Made by a program: the position numbers and the translations under genes. A stretch of 64,000 bases of DNA. Origin: Rotaria socialis. Its lineage: Eukaryota; Rotifera; Eurotatoria; Philodinida; Philodinidae. Shown here piece after piece: positions 50,260 through 62,608 of this stretch. The stretch is taken from positions 62,001 to 126,000 of the forward strand of contig CAJNYU010000397.1 in the NCBI GenBank assembly GCA_905331475.1, given 5' to 3'. Position 1 is the stretch's first letter. The number at the start of each line of letters is the position of its first letter. The notes below the pieces were generated by a model that saw only the letters and a list, made by a program, of their open reading frames with translations, ran no database searches and had not been told where the DNA came from.

Positions 50260-53008
50260 ATGTTCGTCTTATTATTCTTTTTCTATTCTATTCATTTTGT
50301 AAATTCACTAAGTAGCCAAGAAGATTTATCAATAACGAAATATTCTCAAACAGGTTGTTTAACGTTAAAATCAGATAAACAATTTATTGTTAATAATATT
50401 CAAGAAGATCCTCTACTACCTTATCAATCATTTTCTAGTTCACATATGACAATCGAATTATGTTTTCGTCTTTGTCGTCGATGGTTTATTTTAATGTTTA
50501 ATAATCAAACAAATTGTATTTGCCTATATACAATCAATAAGCCATATGAATTTAATGAATATTTAGGTGAATTTCTACCAGTTCACAATTGTACATTGAA
50601 TTCTATTCAAATCTATTCATTAACGAATGAACTTTATGTACTACCATCATTAACATCATCAACAGGTGATGATTGGTCATTGGATGGTTGTTATTATTTG
50701 CATGGTATTCAAACAATGCGTGTCAATTTAGGTTTAAATCATGTTGACTATGTTCAAGCTATTGATTTATGTCGAAAACATTGTCAAAAAAATCGTCGTA
50801 CAAATTATTTTTCATATTTTTTATCGCGTAAAAAATCTTGTTATTGTTTACCGATTAAAGTTTCTCAATCATTAAAACCGATTGCGTTACGAAAACCATT
50901 GATACATTGTTCATTTCTTCCATATATATGTCATGGATTTTCAAATCTATGCGAAAAATATTATTCAAAAACCAATGTCGATACTTTAATTAAAATTGAT
51001 GTACAAAACTATTGTTCAACATCAGATTCGATTTCATTTGTATTCGATAGAACATTATATATGTGTTTTACATCTATTTTACTTCGGACAATCAATATGA
51101 ATTTTTCAATAATAAATAATGAAAACAAATGTTTACCAATATTTGTGAAAACTTATGAACAATGGAATTCTTTAATTCAATCATCGTGGCTAACAAATCA
51201 AAGAATATTTATTTGGATTGATGAAAATTCTCGATATATTCGTAATGATTTATTTAAAATTGATAATCAGACGTTACTATCAAATAATATTTGTATTATC
51301 ATTAATCGAACTGAATCGAATATGACTGCCTATGAATTTATTCCATGTGATGATTTACAAGCGCCTGGTTATTTTTTATGTGCACAAAAACCACTTCCAT
51401 CCGCTATTCTATATGAAGAAGAATTTCAAATGATGTATGTCTCTTTAGATAAATAGGTTATTCTATATTATTCATGCCGGTATATCCAATCAGATAAGAT
51501 CAGTTGTGTAGTTATTTTTATGAAATGTTAGAAAATCATAGAATTTTAATCAGACTCGGAGTATCATCACTTTGGAAATAGCCGGTAGTAAGATTCGAAC
51601 TGAGGACTTCTGTAATCATGTGTCTAAAACATTTGCACTAATACGGTGACACAAAATATAAGATGCTAACAGATTGACTGATCCTTGATTGGACGCGCAT
51701 AAAAATGGAAATCTATTTCCTAAATACTAATTCAACGTTACAGATTCGTACACTTCGTTTTGACTTCTATGATAATCGGATCATTTTTAATTACCCAATT
51801 TTTTTAAAACTTCATCTTAGACTTTCTCATTTATTAGAAGTACGAAAAAAATAAGTTACTGTTATTTTTCTCAATTTAGAAATAATGACTCTGACGTATT
51901 GGTTGATGAAATTTTATCTTGCCCATCAGGATTTGTTTTATTTAATAACTTTTGCTACTATGTTCATTCATCATTTATTTATAATATTCGATTTGGTGAA
52001 CGTTTATGTTATAATGAGTATTCCAATAGTACATTGGTTAAATACGATTCGCATGAATGGGGAAATATAAATGCAACGCGATTTCTCGGTAGAACATTCA
52101 CCGACATATTAATTGAGACTTTTTATTATTTATTAGAAAATAAATTACATTCTGAATCAATAGATGAATCGAATAGAAAATATTGGTTACGATTACTTTT
52201 CGGTGATAAAAATGATCCGAACGAATGTGTTTTACGTTATTTTGCTCGTTCATCTGGCGCATTTACAATATTTTATCGTTGTAACAATGGTGGCCATCCT
52301 GTATGTCAATGTGAACCCATCCGAACAAAAACTCCAAAAATAATACCCATTAATGTAAATATATCTAATGAAAATAGTTCACGAATTGAAATACAAGCGG
52401 AAGAAATACACACAACTTTAGTAACACAAGCAAATTTTCTAAATGACACCGAAATGTTAACTTTATCGAATGAAACTAATGTACCATTGTGTGAAAATTG
52501 TACAAGACATCCCATGATTGACGAAGATCTCACTATTAATATGATTAAAATTTCTTCTTCGTCTTACAATAATGCATTGATTGAAACTGTTCCTGGACGA
52601 CAAAAGAATAAATTTTCAAAATATCTACCATTTATAGTTATTCTTATGGGTCCAATTTTAGCACTTGTTATATTATTTATTGCGATCGGTTTTCTTATTT
52701 ATCATTTACGACGACAACGACCTGATCCATATACACCAAGAAGTAGTATAGTAGGTGCTAATCGAACAAAACGTTCATCAACAATTGCGACGACAAGTGA
52801 TATGCCAAGTACATCGGCAGCGGTATACACGCGTTTAAGACTTTCAGAACTTGCATTCGCAGTGACTGATACGTATATCCCTGTAGATAATTCAACTCCA
52901 AATGATGATAATTTTGAACTTCTGCCTACAACACAAGTGCAAGTAACAAATGATGAAAATAAAATTCAAGAAGATGACGAAGACCTAATATATGCCACAG
53001 TACAGTGA
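50260..53008 (+). CDS. Type I membrane receptor with WSC-like and C-type-lectin-like domains and an ITIM-like tail
   Basis: Two exons, 50260-51434 and 51880-53008, join in phase to 767 residues. Residues 1-16 form a signal peptide. Two WSC-like Cys-rich blocks follow (about 32-115 and 147-205, with GCYYLHGIQ and DLCRKHCQKN). A probable first C-type-lectin-like domain spans about 240-388 (RIFIWIDENSRYI, GYFLCAQ). A clearer second one spans about 406-538 (CPSGFVLFNNFCYYV, YRCNNGGHPVCQCEP). Several N-glycosylation sequons are present. A transmembrane helix (about 642-668) precedes a basic stop-transfer stretch. The cytoplasmic tail of about 100 residues ends DEDLIYATVQ, where LIYATV fits the ITIM consensus. 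It probably binds glycans or other ligands at the cell surface and signals through tyrosine phosphorylation. The 445 nt intron carries a tRNA-like relic. Ubinuclein starts 181 bp downstream. Confidence 0.87.
51580..51656 (-). other. tRNA-like relic (tRNA pseudogene or SINE head) in an intron
   Basis: On the minus strand a stretch of about 75 nt has a B-box-like AGTTCGAATCT and an A-box-like region near TATTAGTGCAAATG. The spacing matches a tRNA gene, with TTAGACACATGATTACAG where the anticodon arm should be. The anticodon stem does not pair well and the loop lacks the usual T before the anticodon, so it is not an intact tRNA. Confidence 0.5.
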
Positions 53009-53189
53009 CCTCTATATAGGCGAAAATGATATTCGATTCGCTTTTTTGTAAAATTTTAATCATTCGTTGATTGATCATCTTTCAATTATTAACAGCAAAC
53101 CACATAATTTACATTCTTATTTTTTTTTAAATAAACAGAATAAAATATTGATTGCATGTAAAATTTCATTTTTCGTTCTATTTTTACAG

Positions 53190-53844
53190 ATGTCTTTACC
53201 AGGAAAAAAGACGCGAGATTTATCACAATTACCAACACTCAGTTATGATATTAAATTAAATTTACCAGTAAATGTTGATAGTAATCCACAAGAAATATCT
53301 TTCTTGGATTTAATTGCTAATGATTCAAAATTAGTAAGAACAAATATTGTCGTTTACTTGCTAGTTTCTATTTAAATCATATCATTTTCTATCTAGAAAA
53401 ATGATAAAGAAAGTTTGGAACTGGTACTTAGTTCTTATGTGAAAGCATGCGGGAAACAAAGTGTCAAAGAAATTCTTGCTGAACGTGATGTAAGTTTTAT
53501 TTATTTTTTCTTTTATTTTTTTAAGTATTAATGATTTGCTTGTTTATTTTTTCAGACTATGAGTGAAGATAATGCATCATTATCTAATACAATTCGTGCA
53601 TTAATGGATTACAATGATCAACAAAATGCAAATTTAGGTGTTGGTTATAATGATCCAGAAGATGATGATTCTTTTATTGATGATACAACAGCTGCACAAG
53701 ATATAATACCTAAAAACATGACAAATGAACGAGATGGATTTTATGTTAATGAAAAACATCAGCCAATTAAAGCGCGATATTTAAGTGAATCAAGTTCACC
53801 AGGTAGTGAAGATGAAGCGGGCGAGGCAGATGAAAGTGACGACG

Positions 53845-53875
<31 letters not shown>

Positions 53876-56684
53876 TGATGAATCAATTGAAAGTGAAAAA
53901 GAAGACCAACAAAAGAAAGTCATTAACAATGTATGTATTGTTTACGAGAAAAACCTTTTTGTTAATATTTATTTTCTTATTGATTAGAATCAGGAAGATT
54001 TAAATGAAAAAGTAAGCTACGATGATTCTAATATATAAAAGAATTTTATTTATCATGTGTTTAGAATGCAAAACAGATGAAAACAGATGACAATTCAATT
54101 CCAAAAGTGCCCAATATTAAACGAAAACGGTATGTAACCTATAAACTGATTCATATGAAATGATAGTAGCAAACATCGAGTAATTATTTTAATTAAACCA
54201 TACTCTACTCTTTCTCTGATCCTATCGCAAAGAGGACCAGATTCATCGCGTAACTGTTAGCATAAAAAACAAAACTGTTTCGTTTATTTAAAATTAAAAT
54301 CAGCTCGTTCTAGTAGTTAAAACGATCCTATAGAAAAAGAGTCCAATGTAATTTGAATTCTTAACTATTTTAGAAGTATATCTGAACTTGAGACAGCTTC
54401 GTTAACAACCAAAACTGACGATCAAATCAATAATAACAAACCAACTGAAGAATCTGTCAAAAAAGTCAAAAAAGTAAATGAAACTACAAATGAACAATTA
54501 ACACAAAATTTAATGAGTTACGTTTTACCAAATGAAATGGACACTGATATTAAACCTGCTATTGAAAAACTGGCCAAAGTTAGTATTTAAAGATGTGTAA
54601 TAAATAAAGTTGTTATGTTTTTTATTATATAGTCAATATTATCTGATCCAACAAGTACAAATATTCAAAAGAAAGTAGAACGTCTTTTTGAATCAACTGT
54701 TTGTCGAGAATTACTTGAGTAAATTAAATTTCAATTCTTTTTTTTTGTTTTTTTTTGAAGAAAAACTTCTTTTAAACTCATTTTTCTTTTAAGTTTGATT
54801 AAAAAACTTCATCGTCATACAAATGCAAATCGACAATTAGTATTTGATATTTTAAGTACAAAAATTGGCATTTCTCCTTTATTATTAGTAACACGTGGCC
54901 GATTATTATTGTTGAATGATTACGAGCCATTAACAACGTCAAAATCATTAAATGAGCTGAAAGAAAAATTAAAACTTGAAATCAATCGTTCATTAGAGTC
55001 TCATATACAAGCACACAATGAAGCAATAAAGTTCGTTGATTTCCTGAAACTGTACCATTGAACTGTTTTGCTTTTTATTCTCCAGAGAATGGCAAAAGAA
55101 AATGGTGGAAAATCCATCGAAGGAAAAATATCGAGGACCAAGAAAAAATTTTCGTTTATACAAAACAATAAAGTATTTTGAAAAAAAAAGATTAGTTAGT
55201 TGCTTATTTGTTTCTACATGATTTTATTTTTAAGTGAATTAATTATTCGTTGTATTGATTGTAAACTTGAAACGATGACAGTTCTGGATTCGGATTCATT
55301 AGAATTATTTATTCATGATCATATTGTACCACTTTGGGAAAAACCTGGATGGATGACAGCAAAGTATGTATTCATTTTCTCATAGTCGTGCGAGAGATTT
55401 TTCAGAAAAATCAGAATCTAGAAAATAGTCGAAATTAATGCCATGACTTTTTTTTTTAACTTTGTTACTTGTTTAAGAAAGTACTTTCTTCGTAACAACA
55501 ACAAGAACAACATGATTAGCATAATAAGAAATGAGTGGTTTCATAATGAAAGCAAATTTTCTTCAATACATTGAACCTTTTCTTCACTTGAAAAGTAAGA
55601 AGTACAAAATACAAGACAAGAAAGTTTAAATCCACAGTGGCTTTTCGTTTTCTGATTTGCAAAAATTGTTTAACGAATATTTACGAATCAATTTCATTTA
55701 TTTTTCATTAGAAAGATCATTAGTGAAGTTATCAGAATTGAATATCGACCATTAAGAGATACAAATCCAATAGTAATTCAAACATCACAAGTAAAACTTT
55801 TCATTTAAACAACGCGATTCTTAATGATCAATTTTGTTTCATATTATTAGGCAGCTCGAGTTACACCCGCTCCTCCGGTAGCTGAACGAATAAGAAAAGA
55901 TTCTCAAACAATGCCGACACCACCGCAACCCCCGCCACCATCAACAAAAACATCACACGTTAATCATCCACCAAAAGTGTCAAATCCTAGTCTACCACCA
56001 GCGACGGCATCTACAAAACCATCAAATCCTGGTCTACCACCAGCAACGGCATCTGCAAAACTATCAAATTCTAATGTAGCAACACAACAAACACAATCGA
56101 AAATATCAAATACTAATACATCATCAGTAGTCAATACAACAAAAGTCGTTTCTCAACCTCAAAATTTGAAAACAACTGAAAACAAACCTTCAATACAACC
56201 AGTTACAAATCAAGCTCATGGAAAATCATTAGAAATGGCTACACGTGTTACAACTAATACTATTAAACAACATGCATCACATTCACTATCATCTGAGTCA
56301 ACACCTATTCAAGTATGTTTATTTTATCATATTAATTTTTCCTTCATGTTTATTTTTATTGTTTCAGCTTTCTGAACAGTTATTCAGTAAACATAATAAA
56401 TCTGATATTGTTCGCCCAATAGCAAAGCCAGCTATCGCTTCTCCCATCTCACTATCTGACTCACCAACTAAACGCAACTCAACACAAAACCCATCAACTG
56501 TTATTGATCTTACTATGGATTTATTTCCTCACTACAAAAAACATGCAAATGAATCATCGAAACAAAATACTCATGCTTCATCACATAAAGATTCATCACA
56601 ACGCTCAACTTCTTCATCTACATCATCCCCAATTCTATCTAAGCAACAGCCGCAACAACAGCAGCAGCTACAACAGCAGCAGCT

Positions 56685-56729
<45 letters not shown>

Positions 56730-57886
56730 GCAGCAGCACCAACAACAACAACAGCAGCAGCAGCACCTACAACAACAGCAGCAGCAGCACCTACAACAAC
56801 AACAGCAGCAGCAGCAGCACCTACAACAACAGCAGCAGCAGCTGCAACAACAGCAGCAACAACAGTTTGCTACAAAAGTACCAACTGAAAAATCTCCAGC
56901 TGGATCTTTTCTTAAAGAAGCACTTCTCATTGGTTCATCATCACCCAAAATTTCTGGTTCACCATTAACTGTTGATAATATGCTTAATAAATCGCTTAAT
57001 AGTCCAAAAGCTAATGCAAACGCATCAGCTATGAAAACAACAACACCAACAACATTACAAAGTCCAACAAATCAGGCGCAACGTTCGTCTGGATCAAGCA
57101 AAAGTAGTTCAAATCGTACTTCAACTGATTATTCTCATCATCGATCTGATCAGCATGTTAGTTATTTTTTCTCTTAAAAGAAAGTACAATTGGTCTCTGT
57201 TTAATCTTTAATTTAGGCTCAACAACAAAAACGCTCGTCATCGTCAAATCGATCACAACCAAATACACCATTATCCCCTATTATTTCAACCTCATCTCGA
57301 CGTTCAACAACAGGATATTCTGCTACACAAGATCAACAGGTAAATCAATTCGTTTGAGAGGCTGGACAGTAGTTTAAGTTTATTTAAATATCGAATCTTT
57401 CGAAATTTATGTTGCGTTCGAGACATGTATCGAAGTTCAATGACGGTTTGATTTAAGATATTACTTAATTAGTTGAAACTATCTCAATGATTTTGTTTAC
57501 TGCTAACCTGAAAGAGTCAGCTTCGACAAACTCTAATAGTATAATTTCGAAAGTTTCCGGTGACAATGTGATAAGATCTTTCTAAATGAAACTCAACTAG
57601 GTAGCTTTTTCAAATATTCTACTGTTTAATCAATTCTTTGTAGACAAACCGTGGTCTTTCATCGCAAGTCGGAATTCCAGCAGGACTAACACAATCAATT
57701 CAGTGGGATCAAGCAACACTACAATTAGCTGCTGCTGCTTTAGCTAATCCTCAATTACTTAATTCATCGGTATTTGATCCCAGTTTATTTAATTCAGTTT
57801 TTGCTAGTGCTGCAAATATGGTCTCACCTAATCAATCATCACGTCAACATAATTCACAAAATACGAATAATAATCGACGAACTTAA
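53190..57886 (+). CDS. UBN: Ubinuclein (HIRA-complex H3.3 chaperone subunit)
   Basis: Ubinuclein is the Hpc2-type subunit of the HIRA complex, which deposits histone H3.3 in the nucleus. Fifteen exons join in phase to 1046 residues: 53190-53333, 53397-53489, 53556-53930, 53988-54011, 54065-54129, 54374-54578, 54633-54718, 54794-55030, 55086-55172, 55235-55363, 55712-55790, 55851-56312, 56368-57156, 57217-57339 and 57644-57886. The Hpc2-related H3.3-binding domain is clear (DDDSFIDDTTAAQDIIPKN, then GFYVNEKHQPIKARYL), followed by a poly-Asp run. The middle domain includes YRGPRKNFRLYKTI, ELIIRCIDCKLETM, and VPLWEKPGWMTAKKI. The C-terminal half is disordered and Pro/Ser/Gln-rich. It has a short tandem repeat around SNPSLPPATASTKP and a long Gln tract. 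A strong acceptor-like TTTTTACAG abuts the ATG, 181 bp after the upstream gene. Confidence 0.94.
53836..53880. repeat. GAC/GAT repeat (poly-Asp) in ubinuclein
   Basis: Fourteen or more consecutive Asp codons in the acidic segment after the Hpc2-related domain. Confidence 0.9.
56641..56868. repeat. CAA/CAG-rich polyQ tract with His and Leu interruptions in ubinuclein
   Basis: About 75 codons, mostly Gln, with regularly spaced His-Leu interruptions. The second half shows a higher-order unit (CAC CTA followed by five to eight Gln codons). The antisense Cys-rich and shifted Asn/Ser frames are shadows. Confidence 0.95.
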
Positions 57887-58919
57887 TTTAACGAACTAAG
57901 AAAAACAATATCTACTCTTTTTTTTCCTCCTATGTACTGTGATGTTAATATCGCATTTCCTTAGACAATGTGTTGTCTGTGTGTAAAAAATTTTTTTTTC
58001 TCGTTATGTATGTTTTTCTCGGTGATTCGATCAAATATTCAACATTATTTTGTAAATTACGTGTTCATTTTTTTTGTACAAATAAGAAGAGTATACTTTG
58101 ATGTTAAAAATTCTCTATGAACATACTAAATATCTCATTAATATGGTAACTGTATGATTAAAAACTAAAATGTTCCGAGGGATGAAAGATGGAAACTTAA
58201 ATTAATATTGATTAAGTTAGGATATAAATAGTATGAGAGAATATTCAATATGCAAACTGAAACTTATTTATAGTAAATTTCTATAAGAACTAATTTATGC
58301 ATAGACTAAAAAGAATAATGAGAAAACAGAATTTTGTTTTTCATGAGGAATGCATTGATGATTAGAAAATCTTCTAGACTTGCTTTTACTACATTTCTTA
58401 TTCTTGATAATGAAATCACAGTCATGATGCTGGTGATCTTTCGTTTTGACGATATCTCTACAAAATATTTTTATGAATATGTAAGTTTTTCATGAAATAA
58501 ATATAGAAATTGATTGAATGGGTGAAAAGTTATTCAATATTCATGTGTCAATCAGACTTGTCGAAGCTACAGATTGTTTTCTTTCTGCGTCAAGAAAAAC
58601 ACATGTTCTTGAAATATAGAAAATTATCAATATTGAATTTTCTTGTGATAGACAAAGCCGATATAGAAATTAAAGGAAAGAAAGTTACAACTTAAATTCA
58701 GTGTATTTAGTATGGTTTAGACGAACATTTTCATCTCAATAAACTTTGTAAGCGACTAAACACATTCGTTTATTGCTTCTTTTTTATCAGATCGGAAAAT
58801 GATTTGTTTTAAAGAGTTCATGAAGTAAGGATAGATATTACATCGACAGTTTTTAACAATATATGAAACAAAAATTGTCTAGTCAGTCCACTAACAAGTG
58901 TAGTTAATATATCATAGTA
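57887..58919. other. Ubinuclein 3' UTR and spacer
   Basis: About 1 kb between convergent genes. T-rich 3' UTR first, then AT-rich sequence. The short frame near 58510 shows no features. Confidence 0.5.
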
Positions 58920-59423
58920 CTAATGGTGATTGTAAAGATATTGGCCCATGCAAGCAGCTGCAGAAGATTCAGATTCTTTGTCTGTTACGCTGTATTTGTC
59001 AGCATTAAGCATGTTGTACATAGGACTTTGATGTTGATTAGTAATATCATACTCACTGGTATTATTATTGTGTCGAAAACATCTGCATATAGAAGCAAAT
59101 ATTACACATATCATAAAAATCGAGCAAGCAACAAGCAAATATAGAATAGAAACATTTGATTGTAATGATAGAGACGTTGTTAGATCACTGTTAGTATGCC
59201 AAACAGTTGTTGTCGTTGTTATATTCTTTCCATTTAATCTTGTAATTATGATTGTTTCAAAATCGAGGCTTTTCATCGATATTAATCTCCTCGATTCAGT
59301 AGAAAGAGTTCTTGCTCGAGTAAACTTCGCACTTGATTTTAATAATAATGTGATGTTCATACGAGCATTAATATTCTTTGTTCTTGAGTTGACTGCTGTA
59401 GTTCTGGCTATGGATATTGCCAT
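58920..59423 (-). CDS. Small single-pass membrane protein, unrecognised
   Basis: Single-exon frame of 167 residues. Its N-terminal 90 residues are rich in Ser, Thr, Arg and Asn with a TTTTT run and N-glycosylation sequons (NITL, NITT). One transmembrane helix follows (about 94-114, ILYLLVACSIFMICVIFASI) and then Cys-Arg-Cys. The tail of about 50 residues has SPMYNMLNADKYSV and ESESSAAA. The frame stays open for 20 codons upstream of the first Met with hydrophobic residues (SVTLLISIM) and no other ATG, so a missed first exon with a signal peptide is possible. A 138-residue frame on the opposite strand overlaps it, but its composition fits less well. Function unknown. Confidence 0.55.
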   Translation of the reverse strand: MAISIARTTAVNSRTKNINARMNITLLLKSSAKFTRARTLSTESRRLISMKSLDFETIIITRLNGKNITTTTTVWHTNSDLTTSLSLQSNVSILYLLVACSIFMICVIFASICRCFRHNNNTSEYDITNQHQSPMYNMLNADKYSVTDKESESSAAACMGQYLYNHH

Positions 59424-61597
59424 GATTGAAATTAGTAATGTAACTGAGTCAATAGCTATATGTATCCCTTTATTTCTCCGTTAATACTGGTATATTTTCT
59501 TTAGCTGATGTTAATGTAAATAAAACTAATTTCTCATGGTTATTTGCAAAAGAATCGTTATTCTTTATCTGCTTTGCAGTATTTTTAATATTAAAAAGTT
59601 CTTTTGTGAATTGTATTATAGATTAATAAACTATAACAAAAAAAGTCACATCAAAAACATTGAGCTAGAACATTGTAACAAAAGTATGACGAAAAGAATA
59701 ACATGATTTAGCTTTTGTTTATTCAAAAAAATGATAAACGCATAGTTACAAACCGCAAAAAAAAAACAAAATAAGTATTAGAAGTTTTATCCATCAAAAC
59801 TAAATTTGAGATTTTCATGGGCAACAAAAACTAGAAAGAAAGTCGTTTTTCAATAATTATCACAGGGAAGATATCAATAAGAACAGGAGTAAAGAAATTT
59901 TCATGAAAATCTGTGCGACATATATTAGTAACTGTTCGATTTTTTTCATTGGCAAAGGCTAGGATATACGCTATGTAATGATGGACGCATAAAAATTTAA
60001 GTCATTTTTGACTATGCGTATATTAGTTATAACATCGGAATATGTCTTCAATCTAAATGATGATGATAATAAAGAAATTTGATTGAATCCCGAACGTTTC
60101 TTTGTTCAAATAAATGATCTGAAAAACAAGAACTCGGCGTGACATTTTAATAATAATTGTAATTACGAAGATCAGGAAATAATTATTTGATTTTAACAAA
60201 CAAAACAAATTCCTGATCCAACTAATTTAATCAGCCGGCTGACCATCGTTTACCTATGAAATCCTCTTAGCAATGAGTCTCGGATGTAATTTTCTATATT
60301 TAATATAAGTCGTATTCAGTACGCCATGAGCCTGCTGTTTTAACGGATTCTCAACTGAGAATCCGTTATAGATGAAAATGGAATATTCTTCATTGGACAA
60401 AAAATTTCTCTTCATTATCCAACCTACTGTTTTTTGACTCGGATTGCTTATGTGACGTCGATGACAAGTATTAACTAGATCCCATCAAATATGCATGCTG
60501 TTTTAACTAATGGCATGTAATTGAATTTTCCTTTAGAATTCAACCTCTTCTAACCTGTCTATTATAGCATTTCAAAGAGAGTTCTATATGCCAAATCCCG
60601 GCTAATTCAGCTCAGTCTACGCCTAGAACCAATGTATTTCATTCGCGTTCTCCTCATGTGAATTTTAATTAAATTTTAAATCGGTACTCTGACACAGCCA
60701 TCAAATCAATTAAATGCTAGCCTGATAATTACTTATCTTTCAGCACTAAAAAATGCTTTGCTTACGTCTGTGCAAACTACAAATCAGCTATACAATAGCA
60801 ATATTATTATTTTTTTAAGTGTTTCATTGTGATACTGTATTTAAACTTTCAACAATATTTATTCTAATTGAAAAGCAAAGCACGTAAAAATATGTCTAAT
60901 TCATAAAATATTTTTCATTGCCTTGATCGCATTTCTCGAATATGTACGAACAATTAGAGTAATAATTCTACTAAACAACATTTTGATCTAATTATTCTAC
61001 ATTAGAACTTGAGATTTCTTCATGTAAGAGTAAACACACTTTTATGTAACATGGGATTATAAAAACATCTGTGGGTTATTTTGACATACAGAATTGATAA
61101 AAATTTTCTACTTACTTGTTCAATCTGTTGCAATGAGTAGCTATTAGCTTTCTACATATAACTCATACCGTTTTGTTGGCTGTTCACATAGAACTAAAGA
61201 TAGTAATTTCGCAATCGTAGGCATCAGCCATCTCATACACTCGCCGACTGCCAAACTTGTCAACGTTTTTTTATTACGAAACTTTTTCAATGAAACCAAT
61301 CAGTTGTATATGTGTCCTGTCATCATTCTTATTTATACATCTGACATTTGAATTAACATATGTTTACATATTATTGACTCTTTATACATATCTCTATTAC
61401 TTAGGTGTGCGATCTAGTGAATTCAATTACGCTATATATGACATAAGTAGTACTTAACAATACAAAAATAATATCATTTGCAGAATTTTCTTATGGTTTG
61501 GTTGTACTTACAAAATATGATATAAATATTTAATTAATATATAGTCACATATTATTCTGTTTCTATTATTAAAACTTAGTTCATAAATAAAAATGAG
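59424..61597. other. Intergenic region
   Basis: About 2.2 kb without a recognisable gene. A 26 bp perfect stem-loop lies at 60342-60367 within a stretch (60200-60720) that is less AT-rich than its surroundings and may be an old repeat copy. The frame at 61257-61457 is a hydrophobic low-complexity artefact. Confidence 0.5.
60342..60367. repeat. Perfect short inverted repeat
   Basis: AACGGATTCTCA and TGAGAATCCGTT are exact reverse complements separated by two bases. Too isolated to call a terminator or an element end. Confidence 0.8.
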
Positions 61598-62608
61598 TCA
61601 ATGAATGTCTTTCACTCCGACATCATTAAAGATCGAATAGCTTCCACTTTGACTTGATGTTGTTAGTAATTGTCTTGGTTTTTTTCGTTCGAAATATGAA
61701 ATATCATCTTTAAGAGTATCAAATGAATCTACACTAAACGTGCTTAAAACAATACTTGATCGTTGATTATAGTCATGATGATTTTTCCATTTATCATATC
61801 TTACAAATAAATTTAAAAATATAAATAATATGCATAGTAAAAATATTATTAAGCCAGTAATAAAAAGAAATATATTTGTTATCGTGACACGATTCTTTAT
61901 TTTCGTATAAATTATCATAGAAGAATTTGTCGTCGTCCTCGTCGTCGTTGTTAGTTCTGAAGAATTCGATACGATTTTAACGCATCTATTAGAATGATAT
62001 TCTGATTCATTCTGACGACTAATATAGTAATCAAGAATTGTATATTTGTCACAATAAAGTTTTATTTTAATACCAGTTAAAGGTATATTTAAACGATCCG
62101 TTTGTAAATCTAATAGTCTTTCTTGTCTATGTTGATATAAAATGAAAAATAAATAAGAATAATCTATTCCATTTGATTTTATGAATGATTGTATATAAGT
62201 TAAATTTAACTTTTCGAATGTGTCCCGCTTAAGTATAATATACAATGTATTTGACGTTTCAGAATTGATTGATATTTTAAAAAATTCTGTTAACCGAGAA
62301 TAATAATGCTTAAAAAAATATTCAAATGCTTTAGTATTAAAAAATCGGAGTTCTATGCAGTGAAATTGAAACTTGCAATTACCACGCCACGTGTCATTTA
62401 TTCTTTCTCTACTTGCCATTGTAATTAAACAATGTAAACATTTTTCATAGTCAAACTTGACGATATAAGAAGCATTATAAATTTCACAATAGTGATAATA
62501 GAGTGGCACGTTAGGTGCGAAGAAGAAACATCCATTGGTTACTATCAAGAAAGACAATAGCCAGATCAAACAAAATTCATTGAAATAATTTTTAGATATT
62601 AATATCAT
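61598..62608 (-). CDS. Type I single-pass membrane protein, unrecognised
   Basis: Single-exon frame of 336 residues. A hydrophobic signal peptide (about 10-27, FCLIWLLSFLIVTNGCFFF) leads an ectodomain of some 215 residues. The ectodomain has about nine cysteines, several N-glycosylation sequons (NASY, NDTW, NLTY, NESE, NSSE) and many aromatic residues, suggesting a disulfide-bonded fold. A Thr-rich stalk (TTTTRTTTNSS) precedes one transmembrane helix (about 245-270). The cytoplasmic tail of about 65 residues is rich in Ser and contains DISYFERKKPRQLL. I recognise no domain. The layout is that of a cell-surface receptor or adhesion protein. The frame is intact and the codon use is like that of neighbouring genes, so I take it as real. 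Confidence 0.75.
   Translation of the reverse strand: MILISKNYFNEFCLIWLLSFLIVTNGCFFFAPNVPLYYHYCEIYNASYIVKFDYEKCLHCLITMASRERINDTWRGNCKFQFHCIELRFFNTKAFEYFFKHYYSRLTEFFKISINSETSNTLYIILKRDTFEKLNLTYIQSFIKSNGIDYSYLFFILYQHRQERLLDLQTDRLNIPLTGIKIKLYCDKYTILDYYISRQNESEYHSNRCVKIVSNSSELTTTTRTTTNSSMIIYTKIKNRVTITNIFLFITGLIIFLLCILFIFLNLFVRYDKWKNHHDYNQRSSIVLSTFSVDSFDTLKDDISYFERKKPRQLLTTSSQSGSYSIFNDVGVKDIH

Noticed and set aside
56571-56948. 125-residue Cys-rich frame on the minus strand
   Set aside because: Antisense of the ubinuclein polyQ tract (TGT/TGC codons opposite CAA/CAG).
59068-59484. 138-residue + strand frame over the small membrane protein
   Set aside because: Overlaps 58920-59423; the minus frame has better glycosylation, transmembrane and tail composition. 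Kept only as a caution.
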